Assembly: GCA_903923915.1 (NCBI GenBank)
Contig: CAIXZI010000165.1
Location: 1 to 8,199 of the forward strand
DNA from: an uncultured Bacteroidota bacterium
GTDB taxonomy: Bacteria; Bacteroidota; Bacteroidia; B-17B0; Aurantibacillaceae
DNA length: 8,199 nt
Direction of reading: 5' to 3'
This document shows, piece by piece, positions 1-6,154 of this stretch. Within the stretch, counting starts at the first letter, position 1, and the number at the start of each line of letters is the position of its first letter. Below the pieces are notes generated by a model. That model was not told the DNA's origin. It did not search any database and saw only the letters and a list, made by a program, of their open reading frames with translations. Both the position numbers and the translations under genes were made by a program.

Positions 1-723
1 CTGTAAAGAATGCTTCCATGTAAACTGAATACTAGCACTTCCCATAGTATTAATGGGATATGAAATTAAGCTTGGTGCTTTTGTAACACCAGTACCATAC
101 ATATTAAATTGATTACCAGCAAATACCACCTCACTGCCTGTTCCACAAGCAAGGTTTGGACCATATGGAAACGCCGTAGCTGTAGTATTAATAAACCAAT
201 CTCCCTCAGCACCAGCACCTTGTGCCATCCAACTAGTACAAGCCGTAGTTACATTATTTGTTGCCCATGATTCACTAAAAGGCAAGGAACTTGGGGTTAC
301 AGCTCCACATATATAATACGTAAGAACTAAATTGGAGGAATTTGAAAAGTTATTCTCTGGATATTGACTTGCCACTACGTAATAAGTTTTAGTAGCAGGT
401 GCAACAAAGGTTAATCCAGACTTTGTACCGCAATAATCATCATTACCCGCAATTAGTAAACCCGAACCAGAAGTATTATCAAATATTGTTAATACCTCAT
501 CATCAGTATTAGAACTACTGCATAAATCAAAATAATATGAAACTCCAGCGGTAGCAGAAAAACTCCAAAAGGGTATTTTACCACTAGGATTAAAACCTGC
601 GAAAGTTTGCGAAGTTGTAGTAGGTGTTATAGATCCTTTATTAGTACCAGCCATACCCCATTGGGAATAAACACTATTACTTATCAAAAAAAACAAGAAA
701 AATATATAAGGTATTTTTTTCAT
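1..723 (-). CDS. Secreted multidomain protein, 5' part (PPC-like and MAM/anchor-like domains), runs off left edge
   Basis: Reading leftward from ATG at 723 there are 241 codons without a stop, and the frame leaves the window, so only the N-terminus is present. An in-frame stop at 747-745 makes this ATG the first possible one. Residues 1-20 form a signal peptide (KK, a hydrophobic stretch, VYS then Q21), so export to the periplasm is expected. Residues about 40-138 resemble the beta-sandwich PPC-type domain common in Bacteroidota surface proteins: FDLC at 65-68, DDEVLTIFD at 74-82, NDDYCG at 94-99 and TYYVVASQY at 113-121. Cys68 and Cys98 could form a disulfide. From about 145 a second domain starts (LPFSESW, then TSWMAQG and GDWFIN), like the MAM or 'choice-of-anchor' jelly rolls of such proteins. 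Family knowledge suggests a C-terminal type IX secretion sorting domain, but that end is not in the window. An adhesin or a secreted hydrolase are both possible. The reading frame is certain; the function is open. Confidence 0.85.
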   Translation of the reverse strand, partial: MKKIPYIFFLFFLISNSVYSQWGMAGTNKGSITPTTTSQTFAGFNPSGKIPFWSFSATAGVSYYFDLCSSSNTDDEVLTIFDNTSGSGLLIAGNDDYCGTKSGLTFVAPATKTYYVVASQYPENNFSNSSNLVLTYYICGAVTPSSLPFSESWATNNVTTACTSWMAQGAGAEGDWFINTTATAFPYGPNLACGTGSEVVFAGNQFNMYGTGVTKAPSLISYPINTMGSASIQFTWKHSLQ

Positions 724-726
724 TAT

Positions 727-747
727 TATTTTGTTACTATTTTGTTA
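727..747 (-). repeat. Perfect 10-nt direct repeat in the leader of the secreted-protein gene
   Basis: On the minus strand the word TAACAAAATA occurs twice, separated by one base (11-nt period), ending 4 nt before the ATG at 723. There is no Shine-Dalgarno sequence. An A-rich leader of this sort is usual before Bacteroidota start codons, so the repeat may simply be part of an A-rich ribosome-binding region, or it may be a duplicated protein-binding site. Only the repeat itself is seen directly. Confidence 0.5.
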
Positions 748-770
748 TATGAATGGCTCAAATTGCCCTC

Positions 771-800
771 CAAATTTAACATACAGCCCGACAAACCAAA
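771..800 (-). promoter_or_regulatory. Bacteroidota-type promoter for the leftward secreted-protein gene
   Basis: Read on the minus strand, TTTG at 800-797 is followed after 18 nt by TAAATTTG at 778-771. This matches the phylum's sigma-ABfr-type consensus (-33 TTG/TTTG and -7 TAnnTTTG) with acceptable spacing. Transcription would start a few bases further left, around 763-767, giving a leader of about 40 nt before the ATG at 723. The -33 box abuts the inverted repeat at 802-839. The call rests on motif match and position only. Confidence 0.6.
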
Positions 801-801
801 A

Positions 802-839
802 TAGAGTGATTTACTCATTTATATGAGAAGATTACTCTA
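802..839. repeat. Long imperfect inverted repeat beside the -33 box (candidate operator or RNA hairpin)
   Basis: The outer arms 802-812 (TAGAGTGATTT) and 829-839 (AGATTACTCTA) can form 11 pairs, two of them G-U in RNA. After an A/A mismatch (813/828) the inner arms CTCAT (814-818) and ATGAG (823-827) pair perfectly around a TTAT loop. No T-run follows on either strand, so it is not a standard terminator. Its edge lies 1 nt from the -33 element of the leftward promoter. As DNA it would suit a dimeric regulator; as RNA it would lie in a transcript only if prfB transcription starts upstream of it. Confidence 0.55.
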
Positions 840-1066
840 CCTTTAAATAACTTACCTCAAATTACATGTAGGTTTTCTTCAATTTATGTTAAACTAAATT
901 AACATTTACATTATCAAAAAGCAAATAATATTTATATAAACTACCAAAAAAATAGGTTAAAGTGCCTAACAGCAAAGATTATCTCCACTTTTGTTAGAAA
1001 AACAAACAATATCATCCTCGATTTTTTAACTTTCAACTTCTTATTAATTATTCCTACCTTAGCCCC

Positions 1067-2159
1067 ATGTTTACATCAGACCAGTTGAAAGATCTTCTGG
1101 AGCGCTCGCAGGCGTTGAGGAGGCATCTTTGACATCGACAGCAAGCTTCACGAAATAATACAGGAAGAAGAAAGAACTCTTGCACCTGATTTTTGGAACG
1201 ACTCTAAAAAAGCAGAGGCTTTACTGCGTACCATAAAATTAAAAAAAGATTGGACAACTGCATACGCCGAACTTACGGCTATGGTTGATGATACAAATAC
1301 CTTATACGAATTTCATAAAGCAGGCGAAGCATCTGCAGAAGAAACCGAAGAGCAATTTAAACTTGCTTGTAAAAAATTAGAAAATTTAGAATTTAAAAAC
1401 ATGCTTAGCGGCACAGAAGATGTGCTTAACTGTGTAATAGAAATTAATGCCGGCGCAGGTGGTACCGAAAGCTGCGATTGGGCCAGTATGCTAATGCGCA
1501 TGTATATTATGTGGGCCGAAAAAAATGGCTTTAAAGTTTCTGAAAACGATCATCAGGATGGAGATGCAGCCGGTATAAAATCCGTGTCATTACAAATTGA
1601 AGGTAGTTATGCCTACGGGTATTTAAAAGGCGAAAATGGCGTGCACCGTTTGGTACGTATCTCTCCGTTTGATGCTAATGCTAAGCGTCATACATCATTT
1701 GCATCGGTTTATGTGTATCCAATTGTGGATGACACCATCGAAATAAATATTCCTCCGGCAGACATTGAAATTAGTACAGCCCGCTCTGGTGGAGCCGGCG
1801 GACAAAACGTAAATAAAGTTGAGACCAAAGTTTTAATAAAACATTTACCGACAGGTATACAGGTTATGTGTCAGGTTGATAGGTCTCAGCTTGCCAATAA
1901 AGAACGTGCTATGCAAATGCTTCGCTCGCAATTATACGAAATTGAAATGCGTAAACGTAACGAAGCAAAACAAGCCGTTGAAGACGGAAAGAAAAAAATT
2001 GAATGGGGTAGTCAAATACGTAATTATGTTTTTCATCCCTATAAATTAATTAAAGATTTACGCACCGATTATGAAACAAGCAATGTGCAAGACGTTATGG
2101 ATGGCAATTTAGAACAATTTATTAAAGAATATTTAATGGAATACGGAGAAAAGTCGTAA
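1067..2159 (+). CDS. prfB: Peptide chain release factor 2 (RF2), expressed by programmed +1 frameshift
   Basis: RF2 reads UAA and UGA in the ribosomal A site and triggers peptide release. Frame 0 begins at ATG 1067 and gives 21 codons (starting MFTSDQLK, ending RRHL) up to a TGA at 1130-1132. Skipping T1130 continues in the +1 frame (DIDSK and so on) to the TAA at 2157-2159. The product is 363 residues, against 365 in E. coli. In the joined protein the stop-recognition tripeptide SPF lies at 199-201 (codons 1662-1670) and the catalytic GGQ loop at 244-246 (codons 1797-1805, within [13 protein letters not shown]). The N-terminal coiled-coil region and the C-terminal [14 protein letters not shown] and YETSNV blocks are typical of RF2. 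An annotation starting at ATG 1281 would lose 71 residues and is wrong. Expression is autoregulated through the slow TGA. The next gene starts 39 nt downstream. Confidence 0.96.
1118..1133 (+). promoter_or_regulatory. prfB: prfB programmed +1 frameshift (recoding) site
   Basis: The sequence AGG AGG CAT CTT TGA C contains all known elements of the bacterial RF2 recoding signal. These are an internal Shine-Dalgarno-like AGGAGG (1118-1123), a 3-nt spacer, the slippery Leu codon CTT (1127-1129) and a TGA followed by C, a poor termination context. E. coli has AGG GGG TAT CTT TGA C with identical spacing. When RF2 is scarce the ribosome pauses at UGA, the peptidyl-tRNA slips from CUU to UUU, and decoding resumes at GAC (1131-1133). 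This is a feedback loop on RF2 level. That it works here is inferred from the conserved arrangement. Confidence 0.95.
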
Positions 2160-2169
2160 TTTAATAACG

Positions 2170-2177
2170 TAAATTTG
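2170..2177 (+). promoter_or_regulatory. Candidate -7 promoter box for the lipid acyltransferase operon
   Basis: TAAATTTG fits the TAnnTTTG consensus and lies in the 39-nt gap after prfB, 21 nt before the ATG at 2199. No TTG is seen at the -33 distance, so it may be weak or accidental. If real, the three downstream genes would have a start independent of prfB read-through. Confidence 0.35.
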
Positions 2178-2198
2178 TAACAATAGAGAATTGAGCTT

Positions 2199-3209
2199 AT
2201 GTTAATGCAACCTATTATAAATAAAATAAGCCGTAAATTCATTAAAAACGAATTAACGCCTGAAAGATTTGTACGCAAAACAAATAATGGCAATAACGAA
2301 ATTTATGTAATTACGCATCAAGATTCGCCTTATACTATGATGGAAATTGGTCGTTTACGCGAACTTACTTTTCGTTATGCAGGTGGTGGCACTGGCAAAA
2401 GTTTGGATATTGACGAGTATGATGTTTCGTCTCACCCATACAAACAACTGTTGGTTTGGAACCCCGAGCATAAAGAAATTGTTGGCGCATATCGTTATAT
2501 AAAATGCAAAGATGCCGGTTACAAAAACGGACAAATAGATTTAGCAACTACCGAATTATTTAAATTTTCTCCCACTTTTTATAATAAATATTTAGATAAA
2601 ACAATTGAGTTGGGTCGTTCGTTTGTACAGCCAAGTTATCAGCCCGGCGAACAATTTAGAAAGGGTTTATTTTCTTTAGATAACCTGTGGGATGGCTTGG
2701 GTGCTATAATAATTGACAATCCGGATTGCAATTATTTTTTTGGAAAAGTAACCATGTACACCCACTTTAATAAAGAAGCAAGAGATATGATACTTGCCTT
2801 TATGAAACATTATTTTCCGGATAAAGAAAATATGGTAAGACCCATTAGGTCGGTAAAAGGTGGTAAAATAAAGGTGTCTGCTTTTGTAAAAAGAGTAATT
2901 TCTCCTTCTAAAAAAAGTGTAAAAGTAGCAGCCTTTATAAAAAGTTTAGAAGGTCTATCTTATAAAGATGGTCACATGATTTTAAATAAAGAAGTACGCG
3001 ATTTAGGTGAAAATATTCCTCCTTTAGTAAACGCCTACATGAATTTGTCTCCAACCATGAAAACCTTTGGAACAGCTATTAATACAGGCTTTGGTGGTGT
3101 AGAAGAAACCGGCATTATGGTTTGTATAAACGATATTTACGAATCTAAAAAACAACGTCACGTAGATTCGTATAAAAAAGAATTGGAGGCCAGAAAGAAT
3201 GCAGGTTAA
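2199..3209 (+). CDS. glsB: GNAT-fold lipid N-acyltransferase, GlsB/OlsB type
   Basis: The 336-residue protein belongs to the OlsB-like acyltransferase family (Acetyltransf_5 type). In Bacteroidota the member GlsB N-acylates glycine with a 3-hydroxy fatty acid from acyl carrier protein, the first step to glycine lipids; OlsB does the same with ornithine. Visible family blocks are GRLRELTFR with GGGTGKSLDIDEYD (51-75), KQLLVWNPE (82-90), the core IELGRSFVQPSYQ (136-148) and LDNLWDGLGAIIID (160-173), and the C-terminal NIPPLVNAYMNLSP region. There is no signal peptide or clear membrane helix, so it should act at the inner face of the membrane. A second ATG lies two codons in; 2199 is used as the first, with no SD to decide. 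The O-acyltransferase GlsA, adjacent in Bacteroides, is not in this window. The stop codon overlaps engB by 11 nt. The family is secure; glycine rather than ornithine as substrate is inferred from the phylum. Confidence 0.78.
   Translation: MLMQPIINKISRKFIKNELTPERFVRKTNNGNNEIYVITHQDSPYTMMEIGRLRELTFRYAGGGTGKSLDIDEYDVSSHPYKQLLVWNPEHKEIVGAYRYIKCKDAGYKNGQIDLATTELFKFSPTFYNKYLDKTIELGRSFVQPSYQPGEQFRKGLFSLDNLWDGLGAIIIDNPDCNYFFGKVTMYTHFNKEARDMILAFMKHYFPDKENMVRPIRSVKGGKIKVSAFVKRVISPSKKSVKVAAFIKSLEGLSYKDGHMILNKEVRDLGENIPPLVNAYMNLSPTMKTFGTAINTGFGGVEETGIMVCINDIYESKKQRHVDSYKKELEARKNAG
3185..3189 (+). promoter_or_regulatory. SD-like GGAGG before engB
   Basis: GGAGG ends 9 nt before the ATG at 3199, within the last codons of the upstream gene (TTG GAG GCC). 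This is canonical Shine-Dalgarno spacing and helps fix the engB start, although Bacteroidota ribosomes rarely depend on such sites. Confidence 0.45.
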
Positions 3210-3825
3210 TACAGCAGATTTTGCTATTAGTAGTACCAATGTAAATAAATGTCCTAAAACACATTTTCCGGAATTTGCATTTATTGGAAGAAGTAACGTA
3301 GGTAAATCTTCGCTTATCAATATGTTGTGCAACAAAAAAATTGCGCATACATCTGTTAAGCCGGGTAAAACACAACTCATTAATCACTTCTTAATTAATA
3401 ATAGTTGGTATGTTGTCGATTTACCGGGATATGGTTATGCCAAAGTTTCTAAAACGGCGCGTGTAGAATTCGAAAAATTTATTTCGTTTTATATTCTCGA
3501 AAGAAAAAATTTAGTCTGTCTTTTTGTACTGATTGATATTCGCTTGCCGCTACAAGCCATAGATGCGCAGTTCATGCAATGGTTGGCTGAAGAAGAAATT
3601 GCATTTTGCATCATCTTTACCAAAATAGATAAACTCTCTAAAACAGAATTGCAAAAAAATGTGGCAGCTTTTCAAAAAGAAATGCTTTTAACTTGGGAAG
3701 ATATGCCTGATTGCATTCTTTCTTCGGCCGAAAAAAAATCAGGAAAAGAAGATATTTTAGATTTTATAGAGGAGAATATTGCACTCTACAATAAGCATTT
3801 GCAACAACAACCCAAAGGAAATTAA
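3199..3825 (+). CDS. engB: Ribosome biogenesis GTP-binding protein EngB (YihA/YsxC)
   Basis: This is an essential-type small GTPase that assists maturation of the large ribosomal subunit in the cytoplasm. The 208 residues match the family's usual size of about 200. The GTPase motifs are all present in order: G1 P-loop GRSNVGKSS at 30-38, the G2 threonine in KPGKTQLIN (Thr58), G3 DLPGYGYA at 74-81 (the GYGYA variant is diagnostic of EngB), G4 TKID at 141-144 and G5 SSAEKKSGK at 175-183. The start at 3199 overlaps the end of the lipid acyltransferase gene by 11 nt and has GGAGG at SD distance, so translational coupling is likely. Its stop TAA shares one base with the rimO ATG. No key residue is missing. 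Confidence 0.96.
   Translation: MQVNTADFAISSTNVNKCPKTHFPEFAFIGRSNVGKSSLINMLCNKKIAHTSVKPGKTQLINHFLINNSWYVVDLPGYGYAKVSKTARVEFEKFISFYILERKNLVCLFVLIDIRLPLQAIDAQFMQWLAEEEIAFCIIFTKIDKLSKTELQKNVAAFQKEMLLTWEDMPDCILSSAEKKSGKEDILDFIEENIALYNKHLQQQPKGN
3815..3819 (+). promoter_or_regulatory. SD-like AAGGA before rimO
   Basis: AAGGA lies 5 nt before the ATG at 3825, inside the final engB codons (AAA GGA). With the TAATG stop-start overlap this suggests reinitiation by ribosomes that have just ended EngB. The word is short and could be accidental. Confidence 0.3.
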
Positions 3826-5138
3826 TGAAGACCAAATCTCTTAAAAAAAATAAAGTAAATGTTGTAACACTTGGTTGCAGTAAAAACATTGTTGATAGCG
3901 AAGTTTTAATGGGGCAATTACGTGCCAATAAATTTGATGTAGAACATGAAGGAGAAGACAACGACCATCAAATTGTAATTATAAATACTTGTGGTTTTTT
4001 TGATAATGACAAGCAAGAAAGTATAGATACTATTTTGCAATATGTAGAAGCTAAAAAAGCCGGGCATGTTGAAAAAGTATATGTTACCGGTTGTTTAAGC
4101 GAGCGTTACAAAGGTGATTTAGAAAAAGAAATACCAGATGTTGATGCATATTTCGGCACAAGAGAGTTACCTAAATTATTAAAAACTTTAAAGGCAGATT
4201 ATAAACACGAGTTAGTTGGCGAGCGTTTGTTAACCACACCATCTCATTACGCGTATTTAAAAATTTCAGAAGGTTGTGATAGACCTTGTTCCTTTTGCGC
4301 CATACCTTTAATGCGTGGCGGGCATGTTTCTGTACCTATTGAAGATTTAGTTAAACGCGCAGAAACCCTTGCCGCTAAAGGCACAAAAGAGTTACTACTT
4401 ATTGCACAAGATTTAACTTACTACGGTTTAGATATTTATAAAAAACGCGAACTTGCTAATTTATTAGATAAATTAAGTGATGTTGATGGTGTAGAATGGA
4501 TGCGTTTACATTATGCTTTCCCTAGCGGTTTTCCGATGGAAGTGTTTGATGTAATGAATCGCAAAAAAAATATTTGTAATTATTTAGATATGCCTTTGCA
4601 ACACATCAGCGATAATATGTTGAAGAGTATGCGCCGAGGAATTACCAAGCAAAAAACTATTGATATTGTAAATCAAATACGTGATAAAGTGCCGGGTATT
4701 GCTATGCGTACTACACTAATTGCGGGTTACCCGGGCGAAACAGAAAAAGATCACGAAGAAATGTTAGACTGGGTTGCTAATACTCGTTTTGACAGATTAG
4801 GGATTTTTACTTACTCACATGAAGAAAATACACACGCACATCTTTTAAAAGATGATGTTTCTGCTAAAGTAAAAAAGCAACGAGCCGATGCTGTAATGAA
4901 AATTCAACAAGAAATTTCATTCGAATTAAATCAGCAAAAAATTAATCAAACTTTCAAAACTATTATTGATAGAAAAGAAGGTGAATATTTTATTGGTCGT
5001 ACTGAGTTTGACAGTGCTGACGTTGACAATGAAGTGCTTATAAAAGCAGATAACGCAACGTATTTATCACCAGGAAGTTTTGTTGACGTTAAAATTACTG
5101 AGGCCACCGATTTTGATTTGTACGGCAAGCTGATATAA
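3825..5138 (+). CDS. rimO: Ribosomal protein uS12 methylthiotransferase RimO
   Basis: RimO is a radical-SAM enzyme with two iron-sulfur clusters that adds a methylthio group to a conserved aspartate of ribosomal protein S12. At 437 residues the length is typical. The N-terminal methylthiotransferase domain has the three auxiliary-cluster cysteines Cys18 (TLGCSKNIVDSE), Cys56 (NTCGFFD) and Cys90 (VTGCLSERY). The TLGCSKN form with following VDSE separates RimO from the tRNA enzyme MiaB, which has a TxGCQMN-type motif. The radical-SAM CxxxCxxC is at 151, 155 and 158 (GCDRPCSFCAIP). The last 65 or so residues form the TRAM substrate-binding domain. The start codon overlaps the engB stop in TAATG, and 52 nt separate its stop from the next gene. 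It belongs functionally with engB and prfB. Confidence 0.97.
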   Translation: MKTKSLKKNKVNVVTLGCSKNIVDSEVLMGQLRANKFDVEHEGEDNDHQIVIINTCGFFDNDKQESIDTILQYVEAKKAGHVEKVYVTGCLSERYKGDLEKEIPDVDAYFGTRELPKLLKTLKADYKHELVGERLLTTPSHYAYLKISEGCDRPCSFCAIPLMRGGHVSVPIEDLVKRAETLAAKGTKELLLIAQDLTYYGLDIYKKRELANLLDKLSDVDGVEWMRLHYAFPSGFPMEVFDVMNRKKNICNYLDMPLQHISDNMLKSMRRGITKQKTIDIVNQIRDKVPGIAMRTTLIAGYPGETEKDHEEMLDWVANTRFDRLGIFTYSHEENTHAHLLKDDVSAKVKKQRADAVMKIQQEISFELNQQKINQTFKTIIDRKEGEYFIGRTEFDSADVDNEVLIKADNATYLSPGSFVDVKITEATDFDLYGKLI

Positions 5139-5190
5139 ATCAATAAAAAATTAACAAATAATTTATAGATATTCGCACAAAAATTTATTC

Positions 5191-6072
5191 ATGCGCAAAA
5201 TTTTATTTCTTTTCACCCTGTTAATTTATTTTTCAGCTTTAGCACAAAATGATTCTCTGCCTCAAACTAAAAAACGCAAGTTAACTTGGTACGGCACTTG
5301 GGGCTACAATAGAGAGTGGTATACAAAAAGCACTATCCATTTCAAAAATAATGGAAGTGCAGGCCCTAATGATCCCGTGCATGGTTCATATGATTTTACC
5401 ATACATAATGTCAAAGCTAAAGACAGTCCGGATTTTGATCAAATTGCTGGTTCATGGAGTGATGTGATTAATGTTACCATTCCTCAATTTAATTTTAGAA
5501 TTGGCTGTTATTTTAATAACGAAAAAGATATGGGCATTGAACTTAGCTATGATCATGCAAAGTATGTGGTAACCGATGGACAAGGAATGAACTTTACTGG
5601 TACAGTTCAGGGCAAATCAATCAACAATGCAGATTCTTTTCCAACCCGTCAGCAATTTCATTTTGAACATACAGATGGTGCCAATTTTTGGATGGTAAGT
5701 TTTATTAAACGTTGGAAACTATATACAAGTTCAAATAAAAAACACAACATTGGCTTTATTGTTAAACCCGGCGCAGGTATGGTTGTACCACGTACAGATG
5801 TAACCATATTTAGTACACGTTTAAATAACTACTGGCATATTGCAGGTGTTATTGCAGGCGTAGAAACAGGATTTAGAGTACAATTATGGAATCATTTATG
5901 TATTGAGCTAACAACCAAAGCTTCTTATGCAGATTATATGCAATGTTTGGTACAATATGCAGGAAACGGTACAGCCAATCATAAATTTGGAACCATTGCA
6001 GCATTACTTAATGTGGGTTACCAATTTAATTCAAACGTTCCTAATTTCCATTTATTTAAAAAGAAACATTAA
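5191..6072 (+). CDS. Outer-membrane beta-barrel-like protein of unknown function
   Basis: The protein has 293 residues. Residues 1-18 are a Sec signal peptide (MRKILFLF and so on, ending FSALA), with Q19 as the likely new N-terminus. The mature part is rich in aromatic, alternating strands: TWYGTWGYN (32-40), FNFRIGCYF (100-108), MGIELSYDHAKYV (114-126), FHFEHTDGANFWMVSF (156-171), HNIGFIVKPGAGMVVPRTD (185-203), HIAGVIAGVETGFRVQLW (216-233) and FGTIAALLNVGYQF (266-279). This pattern fits an 8- to 12-strand outer-membrane barrel with a short basic tail (FKKKH). The HTDGANF and PRTDVTIF blocks look like family signatures seen in other Bacteroidota proteins, but I know of no assigned function. 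It begins 52 nt after rimO with no clear promoter or SD and is followed by a strong terminator. It may be the last gene of the rimO transcript or its own unit. Confidence 0.82.
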   Translation: MRKILFLFTLLIYFSALAQNDSLPQTKKRKLTWYGTWGYNREWYTKSTIHFKNNGSAGPNDPVHGSYDFTIHNVKAKDSPDFDQIAGSWSDVINVTIPQFNFRIGCYFNNEKDMGIELSYDHAKYVVTDGQGMNFTGTVQGKSINNADSFPTRQQFHFEHTDGANFWMVSFIKRWKLYTSSNKKHNIGFIVKPGAGMVVPRTDVTIFSTRLNNYWHIAGVIAGVETGFRVQLWNHLCIELTTKASYADYMQCLVQYAGNGTANHKFGTIAALLNVGYQFNSNVPNFHLFKKKH

Positions 6073-6123
6073 TCAACATAGGAAGCCTTAAAATTATTTT
6101 AGATAAATAATATAAATTAAATT

Positions 6124-6154
6124 AAGCGTGCTATTTTTAGTACGCTTTTATTTT
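6124..6154 (+). terminator. Intrinsic terminator hairpin with U-tract
   Basis: Arms AAGCGTGCTA (6124-6133) and TAGTACGCTT (6138-6147) pair over 10 positions (one G-U) around a TTTT loop and run into TTTTATTTT (6146-6154). The structure follows the 5191-6072 gene by 51 nt and should end its transcript. The tract overlaps the TTG start codon (6153-6155) of the next gene, so it could also act as an attenuator for that gene. Confidence 0.8.

Larger units (their letters stand above)
724..1066. other. Divergent intergenic spacer between the secreted-protein gene and prfB
   Basis: This is 343 bp of strongly A/T-rich sequence. The left part holds the leader repeat, the promoter and the inverted repeat listed separately. 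From about 840 to 1066 I see no credible ORF, RNA gene or strong hairpin. The prfB start has no Shine-Dalgarno sequence in front (CCTTAGCCCC then ATG). The best prfB -7 candidate is TAACTTTC at 1027-1034, but no TTG lies at the right distance, so the prfB promoter is not identified. Confidence 0.6.

Noticed and set aside
607..804. Rightward open frame of 65 codons
   Set aside because: It lies opposite the secreted-protein gene and its promoter, has no family features, and is a shadow of the minus-strand coding sequence.
1027..1034. TAACTTTC as the prfB -7 box
   Set aside because: No TTG lies 17-21 nt upstream (the nearest TTTTG ends at 993, 33 nt away), so the match is too weak to list as a promoter.
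1130..1132. In-frame TGA suggesting that prfB is a pseudogene or a sequencing error
   Set aside because: All elements of the RF2 recoding signal surround it with the correct spacing, and the downstream frame is full length with intact SPF and GGQ.
2069..2547. Leftward open frames of 74 and 60 codons
   Set aside because: They are antisense shadows of prfB and the acyltransferase gene with no start signal or recognisable protein.
3024..3387. Two overlapping leftward open frames of 118 and 80 codons
   Set aside because: They are antisense to the end of the lipid acyltransferase gene and the start of engB, whose protein motifs are unambiguous; the composition is that of reversed coding sequence.
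3929..3936. TAAATTTG inside rimO, and again at 5992-5999 inside the beta-barrel gene
   Set aside because: Both arise from ordinary codons (an AAA TTT run in frame) and lack a -33 partner. They show that the octamer alone is not diagnostic.
3764..3961. Leftward open frame of 65 codons across the engB/rimO junction
   Set aside because: It is antisense to two well-defined proteins that overlap there; there is no independent support.
3825..5138. MiaB (tRNA methylthiotransferase) as the identity of this gene
   Set aside because: The N-terminal TLGCSKN followed by VDSE is the RimO pattern, not the GCQMN pattern of MiaB.
5148..5164. AAATTA/TAATTT inverted repeat after rimO as a terminator
   Set aside because: It has only six A/T pairs with no G-C pair and no T-run, so it is too weak to terminate transcription.
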